A DNA stretch of 64,000 nt from Nocardiopsis sp. CNT312 (GTDB lineage: Bacteria; Actinomycetota; Actinomycetes; Streptosporangiales; Streptosporangiaceae), in contig NZ_AZXF01000029.1 in assembly GCF_000515115.1 (NCBI RefSeq), positions 1-64,000 on the forward strand. The letters are read 5' to 3'. The notes under the pieces were generated by a model, which was not told the origin of the DNA, ran no database searches, and saw only the letters and a program-made list of their open reading frames with translations. The translations under genes were made by a program, and so were the position numbers. The first letter of the stretch is position 1, and every line of letters begins with the position of its first letter. Shown here one piece after another: positions 8,648-17,283 of the stretch.

Positions 8648-10105
8648 TCACACGGGCACGGGGGGAGCCGCCAGTTCCCGCGCGGCCCGGTCCAGCCGGG
8701 CCCGGGCGGCGGCGACCCGCTCCGCGGTGAGGGCGCGTTCGTGTGCGCGTCGGCGCAGGTCCCCCACCGCCCGCGCGAAGACGGGGTCGAAGCTGCCCGG
8801 CCCGCCGCCCCAGCACGTGGCGCGGACCGCCTCGTCCGGCGAGGCCAGGTGGCCGGGGACGGTGTGGCGGACCCCGTCCGCCTCCACCGCGTCGATCCGG
8901 GTCCGCCCCTCCTCCAGCGCGCGGCGCACGGCCGCGCCCACGGCGTGGTGGGCGGCGCGGAACGGGACTCCCTCGAGCACGAGGTGGTTGGCGACGGCCG
9001 TCGCCGTGGTGAAGCCGTCCGCCGCGCGCTCGCGCATCCGCTCCGCCACCGGGCGCGCACCGCTCACCAGGACCTGGGCCAGCCGTACGGCGTCGGACAC
9101 CGCGTCGAACCCGGGCTGGCAGGCGCCCACGGCCTCGGTACCGACCTCGATGCAGTTGGTGAAGGGTGTGGACTTGGTCATCGAGGCGGCCGAGGTCCAC
9201 GCCCCGACGGCCGTGCCGGCCTTGGCCTTGAGATGCTCCAGGAGAAAGGCGTTGCGCTTCTGGGGCATCGCCGAACTGCCGCCCACCAGGTGGTCGGGGA
9301 TGTGCAGGAGGCCGAACTCTGCGGTGCTCCACAGTTGCAGGTCGGTGCCGAGCCGACTGAGGGTGATGCCCAGGCCGGCGACGGCGGCCAGCAGGCGCAG
9401 GGAGGTGTCCCGGCTCGCCACGGCGTCGACGGCGTGCCGGGCCGGGTGGGCGAACCCGAGCAGGTCCGCGGTGGTCCCCGGGGCGATGTGCAGGTCGGTT
9501 CCGGCGACCGCCCCGGCGCCCAGGGCACAGCGGTCGAGGCCCTGTCCGGCGTACAGGACCGCGTCGGTGTCGCGGCCGAGCGCCTCGGCGACGCCCAGAA
9601 GGTAGTGGCCGTAGGTGATGGGCATGGCCGCCTGGAAGTGGGTGTAGACGGGCATCACCGTGTGCCGGTGCGCCCTGGCCCGGCTGAGCAGTACGGCGTT
9701 GAGGCGGAGCGCCTCCTCCAGGAAGCCGAGCCACCACGTCCGGAGCCGCATGGCGGTGGTCGTGGCGTTGAGGTCGTTGCGGGACCGGCCGGTGTGCAGC
9801 GCACCGCCGGTCTCGGCCCCCAGGGTACGGGCCAGGTACTCCTCGTAGGCCAGGTAGAGGCCCCGCGGTCTGGGCAGTGCGCGCAGTTCGGAGAAGCCGT
9901 CCGCGCGCAGCCGGGTGATGTGGCCGACGAGGGCGGCGGCGCGTTCGCGCTCCAGCAGGCCCCGGCGCACGAGCATGACCAGGTGGGCGAGGTCGACTTC
10001 GCTGATCAGGGAGAGCTCGGCCGCCGTGTCGGCGGTGCCGCTCTCGAAGAGCATCCGTCGGGTTCCGGGGCGCAGGCCCGTGGTCAGGCGTCCGGTGTCG
10101 CTCAT
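8648..10105 (-). CDS. Argininosuccinate lyase / fumarase superfamily enzyme
   Basis: 485 residues, the length of ArgH. Superfamily signatures are intact: ALHTGRSRNDLNATTTAMR, YTHFQAAMPITYGHYLLG and the catalytic serine loop VGGSSAMPQKRN. These enzymes remove fumarate or a similar dicarboxylate from an N-succinyl adduct by beta-elimination. Next to glutamate mutase and an ATP-grasp ligase it is unlikely to be the arginine pathway enzyme; no other arginine genes are near. It may release an amine, possibly with mesaconate if 3-methylaspartate is the donor, but that is inference. Its start overlaps the upstream regulator stop by four bases (ATGA), and the ATP-grasp gene follows after 59 bp. Confidence 0.87.
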   Translation of the reverse strand: MSDTGRLTTGLRPGTRRMLFESGTADTAAELSLISEVDLAHLVMLVRRGLLERERAAALVGHITRLRADGFSELRALPRPRGLYLAYEEYLARTLGAETGGALHTGRSRNDLNATTTAMRLRTWWLGFLEEALRLNAVLLSRARAHRHTVMPVYTHFQAAMPITYGHYLLGVAEALGRDTDAVLYAGQGLDRCALGAGAVAGTDLHIAPGTTADLLGFAHPARHAVDAVASRDTSLRLLAAVAGLGITLSRLGTDLQLWSTAEFGLLHIPDHLVGGSSAMPQKRNAFLLEHLKAKAGTAVGAWTSAASMTKSTPFTNCIEVGTEAVGACQPGFDAVSDAVRLAQVLVSGARPVAERMRERAADGFTTATAVANHLVLEGVPFRAAHHAVGAAVRRALEEGRTRIDAVEADGVRHTVPGHLASPDEAVRATCWGGGPGSFDPVFARAVGDLRRRAHERALTAERVAAARARLDRAARELAAPPVPV

Positions 10106-11385
10106 GACACGTACTCCATCGGCTCGGCGGGGACGGCGGCGGGTCCGCGCAGGGCGCGGACGAGGTTCAGGGTGTGGAAACGGGAGTCCCCGGTGGCCCG
10201 GTCGCGGAGGACGAGGCCCCGGGTGATCAGGTCGGCCAGGGCGCGCCCGCAGTCGGCGGGGGAGAGGCCGGACGTCTCGGCGATCCGGAGCGCGGTCTCA
10301 CCCGCGGGCGAGGCGCACAGCAGGCCCAGGAGCCCGTCCTGCGCGGGGGGCAGTTCGGCCAGGGAGCGGGCGAGGCCGACGCCCGTGTCGGCCCCGTCCC
10401 CGGACAGGGGGGCCAGCAGGGGCACGGGGTCCTTCCTCAGGCAGGACACCAGGGTGGACGCATCGTAGACGGTGGACCAGGTGGCGACCGCCGCCAGTGC
10501 TCCGGGCAGGTGGTCGACCAGACCACAGATCTCGGCGGAGAGGCCCTGGCCGCCGTCGGAGGGCACCAGGGGGTCGGACCGCCTCAGTCGTGCCTCCAGG
10601 ATCCGCACCGCCGCCCCGAGGTCCGGGGGGTCGAGGAGGAAGACCTGTTCCCCGGTGAGTCCGTGCGGCCGGGGGGAGGTGGTGAGGACGCGCAGTCCGG
10701 AGCACCGGGACAGCAGGCGGGCGACGGTGCGGGGGGACAGGGGGTCGGGGCGCGGGTCGTCCAGGAGCAGCAGTGCGGCCCGGTCTCCCACGGTGTCCTC
10801 CAGGGCGCTGAGGTCGCCCCGGTTCTCCGCGGCCCCGTGGAGGACGTCGACGATGCCGTCGGGCAGTCCGGCGACGCCGTCGGGTCCGTGGGGGACGAGG
10901 TCATGTGAGGAGGAGGCCCACAGGACGGGCAGGCCGTGGTCCCGGTGCAGGAGGGCGGCGGCCTCGAAGGCGAGGCGGCTCTTGCCCACTCCGGGGGCTC
11001 CGACGAGGGAGAGCGCCGTCGGGCCGTCGGTGGAGAGGCTCGCTACCAGTGAGGAGAGTTCGTTCTCCCTGCCGAGGAGGGGTTCCCCGGCGGGGGTCGG
11101 CGCGGCGGCCGCGCCGGACAGGCCCGCGCGGAGCAGGGAGCGGCCCGTTCCCCGGCCGGCCGCCTCCTCCAGGCGGCTCCGGTCGCGGTCCCCGATCCGG
11201 AGCCCGTCGGCGAGCAGACGCACCGTGTCCCTGCGGGGGTGGAGGGCGCGGCCGTGCTCCAGGTCGCGGATGGCGCGGACGCTGATGGTGGAGAAGTCGG
11301 CCAGCTCCTGCTGGGTCATCTCGGCTCGGAGGCGGTACCTGAGCAGCAGGTGGGCGAAGGATCGCTGTTCTTCCTGGGCTTCCAT
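10102..11385 (-). CDS. XRE-type HTH regulator with NB-ARC-like ATPase domain
   Basis: 427 residues. The N-terminal 75 residues form a Cro/C1-type helix-turn-helix (MTQQELADFSTISVRAIRD). An AAA/STAND-like ATPase follows, with Walker A GAPGVGKSRL near residue 131 and Walker B-like ALLLLDDPRPD. The rest is a helical sensor-type region with no clear TPRs. Such proteins are ATP-dependent transcriptional switches, often cluster-situated. It is the first gene of the operon that contains the lyase, ATP-grasp and glutamate mutase genes (4-base overlap with the lyase), so it is likely a pathway-specific regulator that is co-transcribed with its targets. The start is ATG at 11385 with a weak Shine-Dalgarno. 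Confidence 0.85.
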   Translation of the reverse strand: MEAQEEQRSFAHLLLRYRLRAEMTQQELADFSTISVRAIRDLEHGRALHPRRDTVRLLADGLRIGDRDRSRLEEAAGRGTGRSLLRAGLSGAAAAPTPAGEPLLGRENELSSLVASLSTDGPTALSLVGAPGVGKSRLAFEAAALLHRDHGLPVLWASSSHDLVPHGPDGVAGLPDGIVDVLHGAAENRGDLSALEDTVGDRAALLLLDDPRPDPLSPRTVARLLSRCSGLRVLTTSPRPHGLTGEQVFLLDPPDLGAAVRILEARLRRSDPLVPSDGGQGLSAEICGLVDHLPGALAAVATWSTVYDASTLVSCLRKDPVPLLAPLSGDGADTGVGLARSLAELPPAQDGLLGLLCASPAGETALRIAETSGLSPADCGRALADLITRGLVLRDRATGDSRFHTLNLVRALRGPAAVPAEPMEYVS

Positions 11386-11691
11386 GGTTCCACGACGACC
11401 TTTCGAGACGCTCGCTTGAATGTGGAACCACTGTCGGAGAAGGCCCTATCCCAGCCGCATTCTCCCGGTTACCGGCGTCCCGGGTTCCGCCGAGGGGGTG
11501 ATAGTGCGCACGTGGGAAGGTTCGGGGCCGTCCGCTGCCGACCCGGTGCCGGGCGGAGCGGAAAGGACGGCTATCCCGTGGCAGTGCGGGGCGGTCCGGG
11601 CCGTGATAGCCGGAGGATAACCGCAGGACAGGACGGATTTCTACGGTGTGGTCACACCTCGAAGCGAGGCCCCCGAACACTGGAGGTTCCC
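11386..11691. promoter_or_regulatory. Divergent intergenic region of the cluster operon and the peptide gene
   Basis: 306 bases between the minus-strand regulator operon and the plus-strand peptide gene, so it must hold both promoters. I see no convincing -10/-35 pairs, only several GATAG/GATAA-like elements (near 11500, 11605 and 11618) and a GGAGG ribosome binding site at 11682-11686 for the peptide. No further gene is visible. Confidence 0.5.
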
Positions 11692-11826
11692 ATGCGGATC
11701 CGCGCTCTGCTCCTGACCGTCGCCGCCGCTTTCGCCTTCGGCTCGCTGGCGGTCGCCCCGGCCGCCGCCGACACCGCCTGTGAGCTCGGTACCGTGTGCC
11801 CCAACAGCGGGAACTGGCCGAAGTAG
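11692..11826 (+). CDS. Small secreted cysteine-containing peptide precursor
   Basis: 44 residues. GGAGG lies five bases before the ATG. The first 26 residues are a textbook Sec signal peptide: basic start MRIR, a hydrophobic core rich in Ala/Leu/Val, and an AxA cleavage site in VAPAAA. The predicted mature peptide is 18 residues (DTACELGTVCPNSGNWPK) with two cysteines five residues apart, fit for one disulfide. It lies between the cluster regulator operon and the SARP gene and converges with the SARP gene (stop at 11826, SARP stop at 11844). I do not recognise the family. It could be a secreted signalling peptide, a small antimicrobial or a cell-wall associated peptide. Confidence 0.7.
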   Translation: MRIRALLLTVAAAFAFGSLAVAPAAADTACELGTVCPNSGNWPK

Positions 11827-11843
11827 CCCGCCGGTGAGCGGGG

Positions 11844-14747
11844 TCAGGAACCGTGATGGCCGCTGACCGTGACGACCGCACCGCTGTCAGCGGGAAGCCC
11901 TTCGAGTGCGGCCCGGACCTGCTCCACACCCTCGCGGTCGCCCAGTTGCTCCCACAGTTCCATCGACCGTCCCATCGACACGCGGGCCGGCCCCGACTGG
12001 CCCAACGCCGCCTGTGCCCGCCCGAGACCGAACCTGAGCAGTGCCTCACCGACCGGGTCGCCCGGATGGGCGATCAGTTCGAGGGCCCGGAGATACCGTT
12101 CCCGCGCCCGCCGGTGCTCCGCCAGGGCCATGTCCCGCCTGGCCATCTGGTAGAGCACCTGGGCCTGGGCACGGGGGTCCCCGGCCGTCTCCGTGCACCG
12201 CAGGGCGCGCTCCAGGTACGCCGTCCCGTCGCCGTAGGCGCCCTGTTCGACGTACATGCGCCCCAGCAAGACCAGCGGGCGCCATACCGCGGTGGGCTCG
12301 CCCGCCGCACCGAAATCCGCGAGCGCCCCCTCGCACAGTCCACGGGCCGACTCCGCGTCACCGCGGCTGTAGGCGGAGTCGGCCATCCAGGCCCGGCACA
12401 GCCCCTGCCCCAGCCGGTCGCCGATCCCGGCGAACCCGTCGAAGGAGGCCGAGAGCGCCGCTTCCGCCTCGTCGGTCCTGCGGTCGTTGCTCATCAGCAG
12501 CGAGGTCGCGAAGTCCACGGCCGCCGTCCCCCGGCGGTCGCCCGCGGTCCGCACCGCCGAGGCGGCCACCTGTAAGACCTCGCTGAACTCGTCGAAGTAG
12601 CCGCGGCGTTCGGCGTAGACGCCGAACAGCGACGCCAGTTCCCAGCACTCCTCGTGCAGTCCGGACCGTGCGGCCTGGGCGATGGCGGCCAGCAGGTTGG
12701 CCCGTTCGCCGTCGATCCATCGGTGCGGGTCGGCCAGCAGGCGTTCGGTGTAGGCCTCCGGAGGGCGCCAGCGCATCCCCTCCCCCCGAACCCGCAGCAG
12801 GTTGGAGCCGACCACCCGTACGTTGGCCTCCTCCAGGAGGAACAGCCAGCCGCCGACCAGGCGCCGGATCTCCTGCGGGCCCAGTATCCCGGCATCGCGC
12901 GCCTTCTCCCGAGCGTATTCGCGCACCAGGTCGTGGAAGCGGTACACCGGTTCTCCGGCCTGGTCGATCCCGGTGACGTCGAGCATGCGCGCGTCCACCA
13001 GCGGCTCGGCCAGGTCGGCGGGGAAGGGGCGGCCGTCGTCGAGCAGCGCGGCCGCGGACCATGCCGGGACCGTCGGCCCCTCCGCTCCGCTGAGCAGACC
13101 GAACACGCGTGCGGAACGCTGGTCCAGGCCGTCGTAGGTCAGCGACAGACTCGCCCGGACGGTCATGTCCCCGTGGGCCAGTTCGTCGAGCCGGTGGCGT
13201 TCGTCGGAGAGGCGCGTGACCATCGCCGCGAGCGCCCAGTGCGGCCGGGCCGCCAGGCGGGCGGCCACGATCCGCAGTGCCAGGGGCAGCCGCCCCACGC
13301 TCCGGACCAGCACGCGGGCCGCCTCGGGCTCGCGGGTGACGCGGTCGGCCCCGATCACCCGGGCGAGCAGCTCCAGGGCGTGCTCCTCCTCCAGGATGTC
13401 GAGGTCGATCCGGACGGCACCGGGCAGTCCGGTGAGCCGCGCCCGCGAGGTGACCAGCACGCCGCATCCGCCGCCGGCGGGGATCAGCGGCGCGATCTGT
13501 GCCTCCGTGGCCGCGTCCTCCAGGACGACGAGGATCCGGCGCGAGGCCATCAGCCCCCGGTACAGCGCCGCGCGCTCGTCCAGGTCGTCGGGGACGGCCG
13601 GTCCGTGAACGCCGAGGGCCCGCAGGAACCGTCCCAGGACACCTGACGCCGTCAGCGGCGTGTCGTGCATCCCGCGCAGGTCGCAGTAGAGCTGGCCGTC
13701 GGGGAAGTGTTCGTCGGCCAGCCTGTGCGCGATGTGCACGGCGGTGGCGCTCTTGCCCACACCGGGACGGCCCAGGAGGACGGCGATGCCGACGGAGTCG
13801 GTGCCGGAGAGGAGGACCCCCGTGACGGCGGAGACGGTGTCGCGGCGGCCGACGAAGTCCCCCGCCGCCGTGGGGAGTTGGAAGAGCGCGGTCCCGGCCC
13901 GAACGGAGGGGGCGGACCCGGGTTCGGGGTCGTTCCCGCCGTCCGCTCCGTCCGGGGGTGCGGAACGCCCGCGGTCGGCTGCGTCGGGACCGCGGACGGC
14001 GGACGTGTCGGGTCCGGGGGCGTCCAGGGACGGATCGCCGTTGAGGATGGCGGCCTCCAGCGACCGCAGCTCGGCCCCGGGCTCCAGCCCCAGTTCCTCG
14101 ATGAACAGGTCCCGTCCCGAACGGTAGACCCGGAGCGCCTCGGCTTGGCGGCCGGACCGGTACAGGGCCAGCATGAGCAGGGACCGCAGCCGCTCGCGCA
14201 GGGGGTACTGCTCGACCAGGGACGGGATCTCCCCCGCGAGGCGGGCGTGCAGCCCCAGCCCCAGTTCGAGTTCCAGGTGGGTCTCGATGGCGTCCACACG
14301 GTCCTCGTCGAGCCGGACCGCCTTGGTGCGCAGTACCTCGGCGTCGATGCCGGAGAGCGCGGGTCCCCGCCAGAGCCCGACGGCTTCGCGGAGGCAGGCT
14401 GCGGCGTCCTCGGTCCGGCCCTCCTTGACCAGGATCTCGGCGTCGCGGACGGCCGACCGGAACAGGTGGACGTCGACCGTCCCGGGTTCGGCCCGGAGCA
14501 GGTATCCGGGGGAACGGGTGTCGATGACCGCGCCCAGGGGGCGCAGGAGTTTGCGCAGCCGGGAGACACAGATCTGCACCTGGGTACGGGCGGTCTCGGG
14601 TGGGTCACTCACCCAGAGGGCGTCCACCAGGGCGTCGGTGGACACGACCCGGCCCAGTTCGAGCAGGAGCGCCGCCAGGACGACCTGCTGCCGTCCCGGT
14701 GGGACCCGGAGGCGCTCCGCACCGCTGATCTCCAACGGCCCCAGCAA
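11844..14747 (-). CDS. AfsR/SARP-family transcriptional activator
   Basis: About 967 residues. Order: an OmpR-like winged-helix DNA-binding domain (QVQICVSRLRKLLRPLG), a bacterial transcriptional activation domain with SLVEQYPLRERL and YRSGRDLFIEELGLEPG, a Pro/Gly-rich linker, an NB-ARC ATPase (LLGRPGVGKSATAV near 320; ILVVLEDA), a winged-helix part, and C-terminal TPR-like repeats. SARPs bind direct repeats and activate antibiotic clusters. There is no ATG or GTG at the proper N-terminus. The TTG at 14747 is given as start, but the conserved strand VRFRLLGPLEI begins upstream of it, and an ATA codon at 14796-14798 stands where an ATG would be expected. It probably controls the adjacent cluster. 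Confidence 0.9.
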   Translation of the reverse strand: MLGPLEISGAERLRVPPGRQQVVLAALLLELGRVVSTDALVDALWVSDPPETARTQVQICVSRLRKLLRPLGAVIDTRSPGYLLRAEPGTVDVHLFRSAVRDAEILVKEGRTEDAAACLREAVGLWRGPALSGIDAEVLRTKAVRLDEDRVDAIETHLELELGLGLHARLAGEIPSLVEQYPLRERLRSLLMLALYRSGRQAEALRVYRSGRDLFIEELGLEPGAELRSLEAAILNGDPSLDAPGPDTSAVRGPDAADRGRSAPPDGADGGNDPEPGSAPSVRAGTALFQLPTAAGDFVGRRDTVSAVTGVLLSGTDSVGIAVLLGRPGVGKSATAVHIAHRLADEHFPDGQLYCDLRGMHDTPLTASGVLGRFLRALGVHGPAVPDDLDERAALYRGLMASRRILVVLEDAATEAQIAPLIPAGGGCGVLVTSRARLTGLPGAVRIDLDILEEEHALELLARVIGADRVTREPEAARVLVRSVGRLPLALRIVAARLAARPHWALAAMVTRLSDERHRLDELAHGDMTVRASLSLTYDGLDQRSARVFGLLSGAEGPTVPAWSAAALLDDGRPFPADLAEPLVDARMLDVTGIDQAGEPVYRFHDLVREYAREKARDAGILGPQEIRRLVGGWLFLLEEANVRVVGSNLLRVRGEGMRWRPPEAYTERLLADPHRWIDGERANLLAAIAQAARSGLHEECWELASLFGVYAERRGYFDEFSEVLQVAASAVRTAGDRRGTAAVDFATSLLMSNDRRTDEAEAALSASFDGFAGIGDRLGQGLCRAWMADSAYSRGDAESARGLCEGALADFGAAGEPTAVWRPLVLLGRMYVEQGAYGDGTAYLERALRCTETAGDPRAQAQVLYQMARRDMALAEHRRARERYLRALELIAHPGDPVGEALLRFGLGRAQAALGQSGPARVSMGRSMELWEQLGDREGVEQVRAALEGLPADSGAVVTVSGHHGS

Positions 14748-14978
14748 TCGGAAACGGACCGCCCCTTCGTCTCCCTCGGTGTCGAACGCGGTACTTATCG
14801 TGACACCCCGCTTCGCCCTAAAAAGCCTTCAGCGCCGCCTTCCTGGCGATTTATACCATACTTACACGGCAAAGTGGACAGGAAAAAGAAACCATTACTG
14901 AGGGCGATAGCGCCAGGATAGGGCGCCGATTGGCGGAGCGAGGACGATGGGGCTCTCTGAAAACAGGAGGCTTCGATC
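14748..14978. promoter_or_regulatory. A+T-richer divergent promoter region, SARP gene and SnoaL-like gene
   Basis: About 230 bases between divergent genes, with an unusually A+T-rich core (about 14850-14905, including TTTATACCATACTTACA). Promoters for both directions are expected here. AGGAGG at 14966-14971 is the ribosome binding site of the plus-strand gene. The in-frame extension of the SARP gene reads to about 14829 before a TGA. Confidence 0.5.
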
Positions 14979-15377
14979 ATGTTCTCCCAGGCCGGAGGCG
15001 TTCAGCCCGGACCCAGCGCCACCGTGGCTCCCCTCGGAGCGGAGCACGTCCGGCTCTTCTACCATTACCTCGACCTCGGCGACACGGAGGGATTGGTGTC
15101 CCTCCTGGACCCCGACACCCGCTTCCGGTACCCGGGTCGACCGACCGCCCGGGGGCCGTCACAGGTCGTTTCGCTTCTCGACCGCCCACTCACCACCCAC
15201 ACCAGGCACTCCTTATTCAAAACGGTGGCGGAAGGGGACACCGTCGTCGCCATCGGGCGATTCACCAGAGAAAGAGAATCAGAAGGAAACAGGAACGAAA
15301 CAGAATTCGTGGACGTCTTCACGCTCTCCGAACACGGCCTGCTGCTCGCCTGCCGCAGATACCGCTGGGTCAATTGA
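14979..15377 (+). CDS. SnoaL-like (NTF2 fold) protein
   Basis: 132 residues with the SnoaL-like pattern: HVRLFYHYLDLGDTEGLVSL, then LLDPDTRFRYPGRP and alternating strands to the C-terminus (GLLLACRRYRWVN). AGGAGG precedes the ATG by seven bases. The last third is noticeably poorer in G+C (around 15210-15310) than the neighbours. Divergent from the SARP gene, it is probably the right-hand end of the metabolite cluster. Function could be catalytic or a binding role; sequence does not decide. It resembles the protein at 4036-4437 only in fold. Confidence 0.75.
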   Translation: MFSQAGGVQPGPSATVAPLGAEHVRLFYHYLDLGDTEGLVSLLDPDTRFRYPGRPTARGPSQVVSLLDRPLTTHTRHSLFKTVAEGDTVVAIGRFTRERESEGNRNETEFVDVFTLSEHGLLLACRRYRWVN

Positions 15378-15484
15378 GTTCCGGGCCGGGACGCGGAACC
15401 GCTCCCGGCCACGCCGCGTCGAAAGGGGCGAGGGGGTACGGGGCCGCCCGCACCGCGAGGAGATCCCCGGAGGGGTGAACGCGC

Positions 15485-16267
15485 GTGGAGCTCTTCCTGG
15501 GCACGGCCTTCGGCTTCCCCACAGTGGCGCTGACGGTCCCGCTGCTGGTGATCGCGCTCTACTGGATCGTCGTGGCCGTCGGCCCGGGCCCGGCCGACAC
15601 GGAGAAGAAACGCCGCAGTTCCGGAAGGCGTCCGGGTTCGAGGAAGGAGCACCACAAGGTCCTGGTGCTGTGTGAGGGCGAGACCGAGGACTCCTACTTC
15701 GACGGTCTCAGTCAGCACCTCCACGAACCGCTGAAGCCGGAACACGGCAGCGGAAGGCCGGTGCCCAACCCCGTGACCTCCAGCACCGCCCGCCGGACCG
15801 ACGCCAAGTCGATCGCCAAGAAGGCCCTGGACCGGCGCGATGAGGGCTATTCGGAGATCTGGGCCGTGTTCGACACCGAGTGCGAGAAGGTCACGCCGAT
15901 ACGTACGCAGGTCAGCGGGACCCGGTGTTCCCGTGCGGAGGCCACCGTTCACACCGCCGTCTCCCATCCGGCCTTCGAGGTCTGGCTTCTGCTCCACCAC
16001 CTGGACCGGGGCGGACTGAACGGCTGCCACGACGCCGAGAGTACGGAGAGGCTTCTCCAGCGAACCGTATCCGGCTGGGCCAAGGGACACAGGACCAGCC
16101 CCGGCAGGCCCGGCACCGACTTCAGGGATTTCGCCGAAGGTCTGGACCGTGCCTGCGTCCAGGCCGCGCGGACACCGATCGACCGCTACGACGGCTCCCC
16201 CTGGACCGACGTCCACAGGGCCGTGGAGGCGATCAGGGCGCGGATCCGCGAAGCCGCCGAACGCTGA
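15485..16267 (+). CDS. RloB-like protein with N-terminal membrane segment
   Basis: 260 residues. The C-terminal 200 residues match the RloB family (TOPRIM-like): VLVLCEGETEDSYFDGL, then IWAVFDTECE and HPAFEVWLLLHHLD. RloB normally accompanies an RloA ATPase in restriction-associated loci and is thought to be a nuclease-like component. No ATPase gene is adjacent. Residues 1-35 (MELFLGTAFGFPTVALTVPL and following) form a transmembrane segment that resembles the start of YqiJ/YuaF-type (NfeD-like) proteins from flotillin operons, and a basic linker joins the two. The start is GTG at 15485 with GGAGGGG ten bases upstream. A gene fusion after deletion is possible; a start inside the RloB part cannot be excluded. 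Confidence 0.75.
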   Translation: MELFLGTAFGFPTVALTVPLLVIALYWIVVAVGPGPADTEKKRRSSGRRPGSRKEHHKVLVLCEGETEDSYFDGLSQHLHEPLKPEHGSGRPVPNPVTSSTARRTDAKSIAKKALDRRDEGYSEIWAVFDTECEKVTPIRTQVSGTRCSRAEATVHTAVSHPAFEVWLLLHHLDRGGLNGCHDAESTERLLQRTVSGWAKGHRTSPGRPGTDFRDFAEGLDRACVQAARTPIDRYDGSPWTDVHRAVEAIRARIREAAER

Positions 16268-16467
16268 CGCCCGTGCCGCCGTGCCCGGTGTCGGCTGATC
16301 CGGCCGCCTGGCGGAACTCTCGCAGACGGTGGGCGCGGACCCCCTCCGGCATGCGTTCCCTGGGCGCGCGTACCGCCCCACCGTCGACGGGCCGCTCGGC
16401 CAGCGTGTCCTCCAGGGGCGTACCCCTCGGCACCCCTCCCCTCGCTCGACGTGTCCTCCGCCGTCGG

Positions 16468-17070
16468 CTACAGCCGGACGGGGGCGCGGGCGGGGTCGGT
16501 GAGCATCCTGGAGTCGCGGTCGCGCAGCAGTGCGACCAGCGGCGCGGCGGTCCCGGCCTCCTGCACCTGTGCGCCCTCCTCTGCCATGAGCCCGACGAGC
16601 TGGAAGAACGCGACCAGGCCGTTGTCGGTGGCCATGGCGCGCAGTTCGGTGTCGTGGACGATGACGAGCGAGGTCATCGCGCCGTTGGCGGGGTCGCCGC
16701 CCAGCGGTGCGGGGGTGACGATCCAGTGGCCGACGTCCAGGTCGGCCCCGTCGAGGAAGCGGTCGGCCAGGGCCCTGAGCACGCGCAGGACCCACGCCGG
16801 CACGGTCTCGTCGCCGTCCTCGCGGGGGATGCGGCAGGTGAACTCGAACCCGGCACCGGAGACGCGCGGTTCGGCGCTGGTCTTCTCCCCGAGTTCGGTG
16901 AGACCGAAGGTCACCAGGAGCCAGTGGCCCTCCAGGGGGTAGGCGAGCACGCCGTTCAGTCCCCCGTCCCCGTCCCCGGGCGGGAACTGGACGGTGAGCG
17001 GCCGGACGCCCGGGTGCACCCCGGCCCACTCCTCGTAGATCCGGGTGAGCCCGGGCAGCAGCTCCAGCAT
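16468..17070 (-). CDS. Suppressor-of-fused (SUFU) domain protein
   Basis: 200 residues. The pattern MLELLPGLTRIYEEW, LEGHWLLVTFGLTELGEK, SGAGFEFTCRIPRED and GHWIVTPAPLGG is that of the bacterial SUFU domain family. Bacterial members often serve as immunity proteins beside polymorphic toxins or stand alone with unknown function. No toxin gene is adjacent. I chose the ATG at 17070 (GGGGAG 11 bases upstream); a GTG at 17142 is an in-frame alternative. It is flanked by the RloB-like gene (convergent) and fadE5 (divergent). Confidence 0.8.
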   Translation of the reverse strand: MLELLPGLTRIYEEWAGVHPGVRPLTVQFPPGDGDGGLNGVLAYPLEGHWLLVTFGLTELGEKTSAEPRVSGAGFEFTCRIPREDGDETVPAWVLRVLRALADRFLDGADLDVGHWIVTPAPLGGDPANGAMTSLVIVHDTELRAMATDNGLVAFFQLVGLMAEEGAQVQEAGTAAPLVALLRDRDSRMLTDPARAPVRL

Positions 17071-17283
17071 GGTGTCGTGGCTCCCCACGTTCGGTGACTC
17101 GTGCGCCTTCGAGGATAGGAGCGCGCCGATCGGTGGCCGCACCCGCTTCTCTCCTCCCGGACGGCCCCGCCGGACCGTTCCGGCGCAGCCTTTCCCGACG
17201 CCCGCCCCAACGCGAGAGGAGACACATCTTCCTCACCCCGCGGGCACAAGCGCCTCCCTTTACTGGCATCTGGTGCTACTGAG

